This document shows positions 43,242-54,312 of a stretch of 64,000 bases of DNA, in pieces. The stretch lies in the NCBI RefSeq assembly GCF_900091505.1, contig NZ_LT607409.1:3348001-3412000 (forward strand). Reading direction: 5' to 3'. The stretch is from Micromonospora chokoriensis. Lineage in GTDB: Bacteria; Actinomycetota; Actinomycetes; Mycobacteriales; Micromonosporaceae. A program made the position numbers and the translations under genes. Below the pieces are notes generated by a model, which saw only the letters and a program-made list of their open reading frames with translations, did not search any database and was not told the origin of the DNA. Each line of letters begins with the position of its first letter. Position 1 is the stretch's first letter.

Positions 43242-44009
43242 ATGAAGGATCCGGCGAATCGGATGTGGTCCTCGGCCCGGGTGCGGGGCGCGCACGACCC
43301 GGTCGCCCCGCTGGGGTCCCGCCGCACCGGTGGCGGTTTCGGCGTACTGCCCTTCGTCGGCGAGCCGACCCCGGGCGCTCCGGCCACGAACGCCAGTTGG
43401 GCCTGGTCGGTGCGGAAGTTCGCGCGCGCCGCCGTGTGGCTGCTGCCCGCGTACGCCATCCTCTACGGCGCGGTGGCGATGGCCAGCGACGGCGGGGTGG
43501 GCAACGACCCCTATCCGGCCGACGGCCGGGCGGTGTACCTGATCGGTTGGGTGGCCGCGGTGTGGCTCGGCCTGCTCGCGCTGCTGGCCCTCGCCGGGCT
43601 GCTCGCCGCGACCCGCAGCCGCCGGGTGGCGGCTGCCGGGCTGCTGGTCAGCATCGCCGGTACGGTGCTGATGCTGCCCTTCGCCGGGCTCGCCGAGCAG
43701 ACACCGGTCTTCGGCACCACCGCACGCTCGCTGGTCCTGCTCGGGGCGACCTTCTACAGCGTGGGCTGGTTCCTCACCGGGTGGGCGGTAGCCCGCTCGG
43801 GCACGTTCAGCCTCGGCGACGGCATCATGTTGATCATCGCTGCTCCGCTTCTCGGCCTCGGTGGCGCCCTGATCGGTTCGCTCCAGACGTTCGGCGCGAT
43901 CTTCGTGCTGATCGCCGGCATCGGCATCGGCTACCGCTCCGGCCGCCTGATGCCCCGCGAAACCGCACGAGACGCCGCCAGCGCCAGCCTGAGCACCCCG
44001 GCCCCCTGA
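43242..44009 (+). CDS. Polytopic membrane protein, unknown function
   Basis: A 255-residue protein. A soluble N-terminus (about 55 residues) is followed by about five to six hydrophobic segments between residues 60 and 230 (LLPAYAILYGAVAM; YLIGWVAAVWLGLLALLALAGLLAA; VAAAGLLVSIAGTVLMLPF; SLVLLGATFYSVGWFLTGWAVA; IMLIIAAPLLGLGGALIGSLQTFGAIFVLIAGIGIGY). ATG at 43242 follows GAGGTGACGC. No family recognised. It follows the SPFH gene by 153 bases. Confidence 0.78.
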   Translation: MKDPANRMWSSARVRGAHDPVAPLGSRRTGGGFGVLPFVGEPTPGAPATNASWAWSVRKFARAAVWLLPAYAILYGAVAMASDGGVGNDPYPADGRAVYLIGWVAAVWLGLLALLALAGLLAATRSRRVAAAGLLVSIAGTVLMLPFAGLAEQTPVFGTTARSLVLLGATFYSVGWFLTGWAVARSGTFSLGDGIMLIIAAPLLGLGGALIGSLQTFGAIFVLIAGIGIGYRSGRLMPRETARDAASASLSTPAP

Positions 44010-44043
44010 CCGGTCCCCCTGACCGGTCCCCCTGACCTGTCCC

Positions 44044-44105
44044 CGGTGATCAAGAGGTTTGCGTCAAGAATCGGCCCTCATCTGACGCGAACCTCTTGAT
44101 CACCG
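44044..44105. repeat. Palindrome, TGATCAAGAGGTTTGCGTCA type
   Basis: 23-base arms (44044-44066 and 44083-44105) with a single G-T mismatch. Lies between two genes on the same strand. Same family as 15104, 23341 and 52814. Confidence 0.9.
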
Positions 44106-44195
44106 AGCTGAGGGTGGGGGCGTTGGGGATTGGCTGGTGGGGGGCCGTGAAGTTGCTGACAATCGTTCTGCTCGGCTGGTCGGTTAGCGGTTTTT

Positions 44196-46412
44196 GTGGC
44201 AATGCTGGGGAGCATGGCCGCCTCCCGCTCGCCGCTGTCGCGGCTGTTCACCGTGCTGCTCGCCGGCGTGCTGGCCGGGCTCGTCCTGGCCGTCGCCGCG
44301 CTCCCGGGCAACCTGCTGCTCGGGCTCAGCGCCCGTGCCGCCCTCGGTTCGTACGCCGCGTTGCCGGCATCGCTGAAGACCCCGGCCACCCCGCAGCGCT
44401 CGTACCTCTACGCCAACGACGGCAAGACGCTGCTCACCACGTTCTACGACGTGAACCGTACCGACGTCCCGTTGGCGGACATCGCCCCGGTGATGCGGCA
44501 GGCGATCGTGGCGGCCGAGGATCGGCGCTTCTACGACCACGGTGGCGCTGACCTGCGCGGCCTCGCCCGGGCGCTGGTGGCCAACGTCAAGGGCGGCGGC
44601 ACCGAGCAGGGCGGCTCGACGCTGACCATGCAGTACGTCCGCAACGTGCTCAAGACCGACCCCACCCGCACCGCCGAGGAGCGCGCCGCCGCCACCGACC
44701 CCACCGTCGGCCGCAAGATCCAGGAGATCAGGTACGCGAGCGCGTTGGACAAGAACCTCGGCAAGGACGAGATCCTCGACCGGTACCTGAACATCGCCTA
44801 CTTCGGCTCCGGCGCGTACGGGATCGCGGCGGCCAGCCAGCGGTACTTCGGCAAACCGCCGGCACAGCTGACCCTCGCCGAGTCGGCCCTGCTCGCCGGC
44901 CTGGTGCAGTCCCCGGACGCGTACAGCCCGATCGACGGGGACAAGAACGAGGCGCTGGCCCGCCGGTCGTACGTACTGGACTCGATGGTCGCCACCAACG
45001 CGATCACCGCGGCGCAGGCCGCCCAGGCCAAGACGGAGCCGCTGACCCTGCACCCGACCGCCCAGCCCAACGGCTGCACGGCTGTCGCCCAGGGTCACGA
45101 CGACTGGGGATTCTTCTGCGACTACCTGCGGCAGTGGTGGCGGAGCCAGCCGGCGTTCGGCGCCACCGTCGCGGAGCGCGAGCAGGCCCTGCGCTCGGGC
45201 GGCTACACCGTGATCACCACGCTGGACCCGAAGATCCAGGCCACCGCGCAGCAGCAGGCCACCAAGGTGTACGGGTACGACAACAAGCGCGCCCTGCCGA
45301 TCGCGGCGGTCCAGCCGGGCACCGGACAGGTGCTGGCGATGGCGGTCAACCGGCACTACAGCCTGGCCGACAACCCGGCCGGGCAGGCGAACCACCCGAA
45401 CACCGTGAACCCGTTGATCTCCGGTGGGGCCAGCGTCGACGGGTACCAGGCGGGTTCGACGTTCAAGCTGTTCACCATGCTCGCCGCGTTGGAGTCGGGC
45501 CGTACCCTCTCCACCGGCTTCGACGCGCCGGCCAAGCTGCCCACCCGGTACGCCGCCGAGGGCCCGGGCAGTTGCGACGGCCGCTGGTGCCCGGCGAACG
45601 CCAACCCGGACTGGATGGACGGGTACCGGATGATGTGGGACGGCTTCGGCCGCTCGGTGAACACCTACTTCGTCTGGTTGGCCGAGCAGGTCGGCCAGGA
45701 CAAGGTGGTCGAGATGGCGCAGCGGCTGGGCATCACCCTCCGCGCCGACTCGGACGCGGCCTTCGCGAAGAACAACGCCGCGAACTGGGGTTCGTTCACC
45801 CTCGGCGTAGCCGCCACCACCCCGCTGGACCTGGCCAACGCGTACGCCACGGTGGCCGCCGAGGGCACCTACTGCACCCCGGTGCCGGTGGTATCGGTGA
45901 AGGACGCGAGCGGTGCGACGGTGCCGGTCGGTCAGCCGTCCTGCAAGCGGGTCCTCTACCCCGACGTCGCCCGGGCCGCGACCGACGCCGCTCGCTGCCC
46001 GGTGGGTCAGCAGTCCGCGTTCGGGCAGTGCAACGGTGGCACCGCCACCGGTGTGAACGGCATCCTCGACGGCCGGCCGGTGGCGGGTAAGACGGGCAGC
46101 TCGGAGCAGAACTCCACCGAGACGTTCGTCGGTTTCACCCCGCAGGTCGCGGTGGCCGGCATCGCCGCCAACCCGGACGACCCGGCCGACTCGGTGGGTT
46201 CCGCGGTGCAGACCAAGGTGATCGACGCGGTCGCCCGGGTCATCGCCACCGCCGTCAAGGGCCAGCCGGAGAAGGCGTTCGCAGCGCCCAGCAAGAAGCT
46301 GGCCGGCGACCCCCACCGCCCGGTCGAGCGGCCGACGGTCCCGCAGACCCCGCAGAACCAGGACGAGGACCGCCTGTCCCCGCTGGAACGCTGGCTGAAC
46401 CGCCGAGGCTAA
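44196..46412 (+). CDS. Bifunctional penicillin-binding protein (class A)
   Basis: A 738-residue peptidoglycan synthase with a signal anchor (about residues 18-45, LFTVLLAGVLAGLVLAVAALPG). The GT51 transglycosylase domain holds the catalytic Glu in QAIVAAEDRRFYDHGG, plus TEQGGSTLTMQYVRN and YLNIAYFGSGAYGI. The transpeptidase domain shows SxxK in YQAGSTFKLFTML, SVN in FGRSVNTYFVWL, and KTGSS in GRPVAGKTGSSEQN. Unusually it lacks a long PASTA tail and ends in a short polar tail. Start GTG 44196 is uncertain; ATG at 44202 or 44214 would shorten the cytoplasmic part. Confidence 0.92.
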   Translation: MAMLGSMAASRSPLSRLFTVLLAGVLAGLVLAVAALPGNLLLGLSARAALGSYAALPASLKTPATPQRSYLYANDGKTLLTTFYDVNRTDVPLADIAPVMRQAIVAAEDRRFYDHGGADLRGLARALVANVKGGGTEQGGSTLTMQYVRNVLKTDPTRTAEERAAATDPTVGRKIQEIRYASALDKNLGKDEILDRYLNIAYFGSGAYGIAAASQRYFGKPPAQLTLAESALLAGLVQSPDAYSPIDGDKNEALARRSYVLDSMVATNAITAAQAAQAKTEPLTLHPTAQPNGCTAVAQGHDDWGFFCDYLRQWWRSQPAFGATVAEREQALRSGGYTVITTLDPKIQATAQQQATKVYGYDNKRALPIAAVQPGTGQVLAMAVNRHYSLADNPAGQANHPNTVNPLISGGASVDGYQAGSTFKLFTMLAALESGRTLSTGFDAPAKLPTRYAAEGPGSCDGRWCPANANPDWMDGYRMMWDGFGRSVNTYFVWLAEQVGQDKVVEMAQRLGITLRADSDAAFAKNNAANWGSFTLGVAATTPLDLANAYATVAAEGTYCTPVPVVSVKDASGATVPVGQPSCKRVLYPDVARAATDAARCPVGQQSAFGQCNGGTATGVNGILDGRPVAGKTGSSEQNSTETFVGFTPQVAVAGIAANPDDPADSVGSAVQTKVIDAVARVIATAVKGQPEKAFAAPSKKLAGDPHRPVERPTVPQTPQNQDEDRLSPLERWLNRRG

Positions 46413-46692
46413 CCCCACCCCCCACCCCGCCCCGCCCCGCCCCACCCACGCCGCCCCACCCACGCCGCCGCCCACGCCGCCCCACCCCGCCCCACCCCGC
46501 CCCGCCCCACCCCGCCCCGCCCACGCCGCCCCGCCCCGCCCCCGCCCCCGCCGCCCCGCCCCGTCGATCATGGACTTGTGGTGCCCGTCGTGCACCTAAT
46601 TGCGGCCTTCATCCACCACCACAACTCCATGATCGACGGCCTGGGGGGCGGGGGGTGGCGGGGGCGGGGGGCGGGGGTGGGGCGGGGGCGGG
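46413..46692. other. 280-bp C-tract/palindrome/G-tract between convergent genes
   Basis: 46413-46560 is an almost pure CCCCGCCCC/CCCACCCC repeat, 46561-46639 is a palindrome and 46640-46692 is GGGGCGGGG-type. The left and right tracts are loosely complementary, so the whole stretch could fold as one very long hairpin. No gene supported. Confidence 0.85.
46561..46639. repeat. Palindrome, CGATCATGGACTTGTGGTG type
   Basis: 23-base arms (46561-46583 and 46617-46639) with one mismatch, 33-base centre. Its arms are nearly those of 38762-38838 while the centre is different. Confidence 0.9.
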
Positions 46693-48540
46693 TTAGCGGT
46701 CGCGGCGGCGGGGGCGGTAGCTGGCCAGGGTGGCCGGTAGGCCGCGGCGGATGATTCCGGCCCAGTCGGTGTCGCCCCGCAGCACCGCCGCCGCGGTCTT
46801 GCGGGCCTGCTCGGCGGTGAAGTGCGGCGGGAGCATCAACTCGGCCGGGTCGACCAGGGCGTTGATCACCACCGGCCGGTCGGCGGACAGCGCCCGGTCC
46901 CACACGCCGGGCACCTGCTCCGGTGAGTCGACCAGCTCGCCGCGCAGCCCGAGCACCTCCGCCCACTGGTGGTAGGCGATGTCCGGTAGCTGCTGGCTGT
47001 CCGGGAACATCGGCGTCCCCTCGGTGGAGCGTTGTTCCCAGCTGACGAACGCCAGGTCCCGGTTGTTGAGCACCAGCACCACGAACCGGGGGTCGGCCCA
47101 GCTACGCCAGTACTTGGCCACGGTGATCAGCTCGTTGACCCCGTTCATCTGCATCGCCCCGTCGCCGATCATCGCCACCAGCGGCCGGTCCGGGTGGGCG
47201 AACTTGGCGCTCAGCGCGTACGGCATGGCGCCGCCCATGGACAGCAGCGTGCCGGACAGGCTGGCCAGCATCCCGGGACGGACCTGGATGTGCCGGGCGT
47301 ACCAGGCGGTGGTGGTGCCGCAGTCGACGGCGAGCAGCACGTCGTCGGGCAGCCGTTCGTTGAGGGTGTGGAAGAGCAACTGCGGGTTGACCGGGTCGGC
47401 GGACTGCTCGGCAAGGTCGCGTTGCACCCGACGCCAGGCCGAGGTCGCCTCGGCGATCTCCACCCGCCAGGCGGTCGGTGCGGGGCCGGGGCCCAGCTCG
47501 TTCAGCAGTGCCCGCACTGTGGGTCGGGCGTCGCCGGTGAGGTTCACCTCGGTCGGGTACCGCAGCCCGAGCTGGGTGCCGTCCAGGTCGATCTGCACCG
47601 CGCGGGCCTGCCCGGGTTTCGGGTAGAACTCCGAGTACGGCATGTTGCTGCCCACGATCAGCAGCCGGTCGCAGTCGCTCATGAGCTGCCAGCTGGGTCG
47701 GGTGCCGAGCAGCCCGATCGCGCCGGTCACCCACGGCTCGCGGTGGTCGACAGCGGTGAAGCCGAGCAGGGCAGTGGCCACCCCGGCACCGAGCCGGTCG
47801 GCGATCTCGCGGACCTCGTCACGCGCGCCGAGCGCGCCCTGCCCGACCAGCATCGCCACCCGTTGCCCGCCGCGCAGCACCTCGGCGGCCCGGCGTACGT
47901 CCGCCTCCGGCGGCACTGTCGGCGTGCTGCTCGGCGCGTTGCTGGTCTGGTAGTAGCCGTGCGCGTGCGGCGGGTCCACGACTGCCGGCTCGTCCTGGAT
48001 GTCGAGGGGAAGGATGAGGGCGGTGACGGTGCGTCGGGCCAGCGCCGTGCGGCACGCGCGGTCGACCAGGTGCCGGACCTGCGCGGGGTGGTCGAGCTGG
48101 GCCAGGAACGCCGCTGCCACGTCCTTGTAGAGGGCGAGCAGGTCGACCTCCTGGTAGTAGCCGCCACCCTCGGCGGTGGTCGCGGTGTGTCCGACCAGGG
48201 CGATCACGGGCTGGTGGTCGAGTTTCGCGTCGTACAGGCCGTTGAGCAGGTGGATCGCACCGGGTCCGCTGGTGACCAGGGCGCAGCCGAGTGGCCCGCC
48301 ACCGTACTTGACGTGGGCGGAGGCGGCGAAACCGGCGGTCTCCTCGTGGCGTACCTGGATGAACTGGGCGCGCTCGCTGGTGCGCTGCAGGGCGGAGGTC
48401 ATGCCGTTGATGCCGTCGCCGGGGTAGCCGAAGTAGCGGTGCACACCCCAGCTGAACAGTCGCGACACGATGTGGTCGGCGACCGTCGGGTGCCGGGGCA
48501 GAGCGCCCGGTTGGTGTGGTGCCGTCTGGTCGGTGCTCAC
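46693..48540 (-). CDS. Thiamine-pyrophosphate enzyme, pyruvate oxidase/PoxB-like
   Basis: A 615-residue three-domain ThDP enzyme of the pyruvate:quinone oxidoreductase/acetolactate synthase superfamily. N-terminal PYR domain with HEETAGFAASAHVKYGG (catalytic Glu) and GPGAIHLLNGLYDAKLDHQPVIALVG. The central domain is about 195-335. The C-terminal PP domain has the ThDP motif MIGDGAMQMNGVNELITVAKYW. It would decarboxylate pyruvate or another 2-oxo acid, probably at the membrane. GTG at 48540 follows GGAAGGACC; a longer upstream frame has no homology character. Acetolactate synthase is less likely because of the PoxB-like YGGGPLGCALVTSGPG and YYQEVDL segments. Confidence 0.88.
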   Translation of the reverse strand: MSTDQTAPHQPGALPRHPTVADHIVSRLFSWGVHRYFGYPGDGINGMTSALQRTSERAQFIQVRHEETAGFAASAHVKYGGGPLGCALVTSGPGAIHLLNGLYDAKLDHQPVIALVGHTATTAEGGGYYQEVDLLALYKDVAAAFLAQLDHPAQVRHLVDRACRTALARRTVTALILPLDIQDEPAVVDPPHAHGYYQTSNAPSSTPTVPPEADVRRAAEVLRGGQRVAMLVGQGALGARDEVREIADRLGAGVATALLGFTAVDHREPWVTGAIGLLGTRPSWQLMSDCDRLLIVGSNMPYSEFYPKPGQARAVQIDLDGTQLGLRYPTEVNLTGDARPTVRALLNELGPGPAPTAWRVEIAEATSAWRRVQRDLAEQSADPVNPQLLFHTLNERLPDDVLLAVDCGTTTAWYARHIQVRPGMLASLSGTLLSMGGAMPYALSAKFAHPDRPLVAMIGDGAMQMNGVNELITVAKYWRSWADPRFVVLVLNNRDLAFVSWEQRSTEGTPMFPDSQQLPDIAYHQWAEVLGLRGELVDSPEQVPGVWDRALSADRPVVINALVDPAELMLPPHFTAEQARKTAAAVLRGDTDWAGIIRRGLPATLASYRPRRRDR

Positions 48541-48658
48541 CTGACTGGTCCTTCCCGTCGGATCACTACTGCGCCGGTCATTCCCCTTCTTATCCGGACA
48601 AAACAACGCACCTGAGAGGTGTCGGAGTGCGGGTCTCGGCGTCCGGCAGAATCGTCGG

Positions 48659-50978
<2,320 letters not shown>

Positions 50979-50997
50979 GTTCGTCCCACCACGCCGC

Positions 50998-51032
50998 CGA
51001 GCCGGGGCAGCCCACGCCGCCGCCCCGGCTCG
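50998..51032 (+). terminator. Terminator of argG
   Basis: CGAGCCGGGGC (50998-51008) pairs with GCCCCGGCTCG (51022-51032), 13-base loop, 20 bases past the stop. Confidence 0.82.
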
Positions 51033-51062
51033 CGTCGCCGGCCGCTGTTTCGAGATCCGGCG

Positions 51063-51105
51063 TCACGGACGGTAGCGTGGCGGCCGTGTTCCCTACCGTC
51101 CGTGA
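51063..51105 (+). promoter_or_regulatory. Inverted repeat bracketing the pucR start
   Basis: TCACGGACGGTAG (51063-51075) is mirrored exactly by CTACCGTCCGTGA (51093-51105). The 17-base spacer holds both candidate GTG starts (51077, 51086). It could be an autoregulatory operator or an RNA hairpin hiding the start. Confidence 0.7.
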
Positions 51106-52801
51106 GGTCCTCGCCCTGGACCCCGTCCGCCACGGCGCGCCGCGCGTGGTCGCCGGAGACGCGGAGCTGGACCGGCCGGTCCGGTGGATACACATCGCCG
51201 AGGTGCCGGACATCGCCACCCTGCTGGGCGGCGGCGAGCTGGTGCTCACCACCGGCATCGGCCTTCCCGGCGACGACGCGGGGCTGCGCGCGTTCATCGG
51301 CGACCTCGCCGACGTCGGCGTCTCCGGACTCGTCGTCGAGCTGGGCCGCCGCTACCTCACCGGGGTGCCCCGGGTGATGGTCGCCGCCGCCGAGCGGCGC
51401 GGGCTTCCCCTGGTGGAGCTGCGTCGGGCCACCCCGTTCGTGCGGATCACCGAGGCGGTGCACGCGCTGATCGTCGACGCGCAGCTCACCGAGCTGCGCG
51501 CCACCGAGGAGATCCACCAGCGCTTCAACGACCTGTCCGTCGAGGGCGCCGACACCGCCGAGGTCATCCGACAGGCCGCCGAACTGTCCGGGTGCCCGGT
51601 GGTCCTGGAGAACCTCTCCCGGCAGGTGCTCGGGTACGACCCGGCGGGCGAGAGCGCCGAACTGCTGCTCGACGGCTGGGAGCAACACTCCCGGCGGATC
51701 CCCCTGGCCGGGCGTACCGCGTACGACAGGGACAGCGGTTGGCTGGTCACCGCCGTCGGCGCGCGGGGTCAGGACTGGGGGCGGCTGCTGCTGCGCTGGC
51801 CGGCCAGCGGCGACGTTCCCAGCGCCCAGGCCGGCGAGCCGACCGCCGGCCCGCCCACCCGGCTCACCATCCTCCTCGAACGGGCCGCGTCCACCCTCGC
51901 GTTGGGTCGGCTGATCCGCCGCGACGCCGAAGGGCTGGAACGGCAGATCCACCGCACCCTGCTCACCGCGCTGCTCGACCACTCCCGGCCGGTGGACGAG
52001 GTCGCGCTGCGGGCCAAGGCGCTCGGTGTGGTGCTCGACCGTCGGCACCTGGTCGGAGTGATGGTCCGACACCGGGCCGAGGACCTGGTCGGGGAGAACG
52101 GCCCGGAGGCGGGGCAGGCCCGGCTGCGGGACCTCTCCGAGGCGGTCGGTCAGGCGCTGCGGGAGGCGAAGCTGACCGCGCTGACCAGCGCGGTCGACGA
52201 CAACTCGGTGGGCGTGCTGCTGGCTCTGACCGACCCGGCCGCCGAGGACCGCGCGCTGTCCGCGTTCGCCACCGCACTCCGTCGGGTACGCCTCGACTCC
52301 GGCACGGGCCGGGCGGCATCCGGTGCCGATCCGGCCCGGGGTGTCGGGGCGGGCGCGGTGATCGTGGCCGCCGGTTCCGGGGTGGCGAGCGTGCGGGAGG
52401 CCCGACGCTCGCTGGTCGAGGCACGGCAGATCGCCGAAGCCGCCCGCCGGGACCGGCGGGACCTGCCGGTCTTCCGTCTACCGCACGTCGGACTGGCCGG
52501 GCTGCTGCACCTGCTGCGCGACGAGCCCCGCCTGCAGACCTTCGTGGAACGTGAACTCGGCGCACTGTTGGAGTACGACGCCCGGCACCCCCGGGAGCAG
52601 TTGCTCGACACCCTGCGCGCGTACCTCGAACAGGGCCGCAACAAGACCGCCGGCGCCGCCGCCGCCCACCTGTCCCGCCCCGCGTTCTACGAACGCCTGG
52701 CCCGCATCGCCCGCATCCTCGACGTCGACCTGGATTCGGTAGAGGCCAGCCTCTCCCTCCACGTGGCCCTGCTGGCCCTAGAAGCAGTCCGCACCCCCTG
52801 A
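51077..52801 (+). CDS. PucR-family transcriptional regulator
   Basis: A 574-residue regulator. N-terminal PucR domain (PTVREVLALDPVRHGAPRVVAGDAELDRPVRWIHIAEVPDIATLL to about residue 130). A middle GGDEF-like fold (about 300-440) follows, then the C-terminal PucR_C helix-turn-helix (LLDTLRAYLEQGRNKTAGAAAAHLSRPAFYERLARIARILDVDLD). Family members control purine, gamma-aminobutyrate or other catabolic genes in response to a metabolite. The stretch between the domains is rich in Gly/Ala (SGADPARGVGAGAVIVAAGSGV). Start is GTG at 51077 or 51086. Target unknown. Confidence 0.9.
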   Translation: MAAVFPTVREVLALDPVRHGAPRVVAGDAELDRPVRWIHIAEVPDIATLLGGGELVLTTGIGLPGDDAGLRAFIGDLADVGVSGLVVELGRRYLTGVPRVMVAAAERRGLPLVELRRATPFVRITEAVHALIVDAQLTELRATEEIHQRFNDLSVEGADTAEVIRQAAELSGCPVVLENLSRQVLGYDPAGESAELLLDGWEQHSRRIPLAGRTAYDRDSGWLVTAVGARGQDWGRLLLRWPASGDVPSAQAGEPTAGPPTRLTILLERAASTLALGRLIRRDAEGLERQIHRTLLTALLDHSRPVDEVALRAKALGVVLDRRHLVGVMVRHRAEDLVGENGPEAGQARLRDLSEAVGQALREAKLTALTSAVDDNSVGVLLALTDPAAEDRALSAFATALRRVRLDSGTGRAASGADPARGVGAGAVIVAAGSGVASVREARRSLVEARQIAEAARRDRRDLPVFRLPHVGLAGLLHLLRDEPRLQTFVERELGALLEYDARHPREQLLDTLRAYLEQGRNKTAGAAAAHLSRPAFYERLARIARILDVDLDSVEASLSLHVALLALEAVRTP

Positions 52802-52813
52802 CCCCGGCCTTCT

Positions 52814-52879
52814 CGTGGTGATCAAGAGGTTTGCGTCACCAGAAGCGCGATTTCTGACGCAAACCTCTTGATCACCACG
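52814..52879. repeat. Palindrome, TTGATCAAGAGGTTTGCGTC type
   Basis: Perfect 25-bp arms (52814-52838 and 52855-52879) with a 16-base centre, between convergent pucR and murL. Fourth copy of the family. Confidence 0.9.
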
Positions 52880-52886
52880 GTGGGGG

Positions 52887-54206
52887 TTAGAGGTTCAGGG
52901 TTTTTGCGTAGGTCGGGGGGATGTGGTGGGGGCCGCCGGGGGTGAAGACGTCAGTCGACGCGACCGCGGACCAGGCTGTTGCGGGGACGGCCTCCACCAG
53001 GGCGCGGATCACCGGGGCGTCGCGCCACTGGTCCTGCTCGGCGAGCAGGCCGAGGGCCACCACCGACTCCTCGACCTCGCCCACGCACTCGAACGGCTTG
53101 TGCCCGTCCACGCCCAGCAGCTCCCGGTAGCCGGGGATCTGCTCCGGGTCGGCGAGCAGGTCACCGCCGAAGATGTGCGTGACCCGCTCCCGCGACATGA
53201 ACGGCGCCATGGCCAGGAAGACGAAACGGCACTTCGGGCAGTCGCGGCACCAGCGCTCGCTCGCGTCGTGCAGCTTGAACGCGGCGTTGCAACTGGTCAC
53301 CACGTCGTCGTACCGGGTGGTCTCGGCGAACAGCCGGGCGATGTGCAGCTCCGACAGCGACCGCAGCAGCGAGAAGTACGGGTCGGTCAGGCCGGCGTGC
53401 TCGGCCAGCGCCGACCGCAGCAGCCCTTCCGCCTCGACGCCCTTGGACCACTGGTGGTTGATCTCGTGGCCGTCCCAGACCAGGTTCGGGTCGGACGCCG
53501 AACGCTCGTTGGACATCACCACCGGGCCCAGCCCGTGCAGCACGGCGGTGGCCACCGCGATCAGCGAGTTGATCGCCGTGACCGGGATGTGCCCGTTCAG
53601 CGCGCCGGCCTTGTTCAGGTCGAACAACACCGGGTCGATCCGCCGCCGGGCGGCCAGCGGGGTCAGCCCGGACGCCTCGTTGACCGCCACGATCACGTGG
53701 TTCGGGTTGACCGAGAACGGCACCGGGTCCAGTTCGGCGCGACGCAGCGCCTCCAGGCTGACGATCGAGTCCTTGCCACCACCCACCGCCGAGAGCGGGC
53801 GACGGTCGGAGTCGTCGTACACCCGGGGCGGCTCCGGCGAGCCGGCCGGCACCTCCGGGCGCAGCTGGAGCACGTGCGGCAGCTGGTTGCGGTACGCGTA
53901 CTCGGCGAGGCCCTTGGTGTAGATGGCCGTGACGTAGTCGACGACGGCCGCGCCCAGCGGCGCCGGCAACACCAGCCGGGGCGGCGCTGCGGCCTTGTAG
54001 TAGCTGACGCCGGCGACGAGGTGCAGCACCTCCAGCACCCGGTTGAGGGTCGCCACGGTCTCGTCCGAGGGCGGCTCCGCCGGCAGCGGAAGGGTGATCA
54101 CCTCGGTGAACCGCTGCTCACCGGCCGGACCGGTCAGGGCGTAGTCGAACAACACCTCGCCGGTGGCGAAGTCGATCGAGTAGGACGGAAAGGTGAAGGC
54201 GTCCAT
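52887..54206 (-). CDS. murL: UDP-MurNAc-L-Ala-L-Glu epimerase
   Basis: A 439-residue PP-loop-fold enzyme. It shows SAVGGGKDSIVSLEAL (ATP-binding GGGKDS at 142-147), VMSNERSASDPNLVWDGHEINHQWSKG, and a Cys cluster C320-x2-C323-x2-C326 (WCRDCPKCRFVFL). This combination matches MurL, which uses ATP to epimerise the terminal L-Glu of UDP-MurNAc-L-Ala-L-Glu to D-Glu (EC 5.1.1.23), known in Xanthomonas and some actinobacteria including Micromonospora. It replaces a glutamate racemase. ATG at 54206 gives the family start MDAFTFPSYSIDFATG. The MurD2 gene lies divergently, 106 bases away, as expected for a coupled pair. I know the pathway but cannot run an alignment here. Confidence 0.85.
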   Translation of the reverse strand: MDAFTFPSYSIDFATGEVLFDYALTGPAGEQRFTEVITLPLPAEPPSDETVATLNRVLEVLHLVAGVSYYKAAAPPRLVLPAPLGAAVVDYVTAIYTKGLAEYAYRNQLPHVLQLRPEVPAGSPEPPRVYDDSDRRPLSAVGGGKDSIVSLEALRRAELDPVPFSVNPNHVIVAVNEASGLTPLAARRRIDPVLFDLNKAGALNGHIPVTAINSLIAVATAVLHGLGPVVMSNERSASDPNLVWDGHEINHQWSKGVEAEGLLRSALAEHAGLTDPYFSLLRSLSELHIARLFAETTRYDDVVTSCNAAFKLHDASERWCRDCPKCRFVFLAMAPFMSRERVTHIFGGDLLADPEQIPGYRELLGVDGHKPFECVGEVEESVVALGLLAEQDQWRDAPVIRALVEAVPATAWSAVASTDVFTPGGPHHIPPTYAKTLNL

Positions 54207-54312
54207 CCGCCGTAGCTGCTCGTTAGGCACACGCCATACTAGGCCCTGGTTCGTCCGGCCGTGTCCGGACCGGGCCTGCCCCGCCGCCACCGTAACCCCC
54301 GAGGAGAACCCC

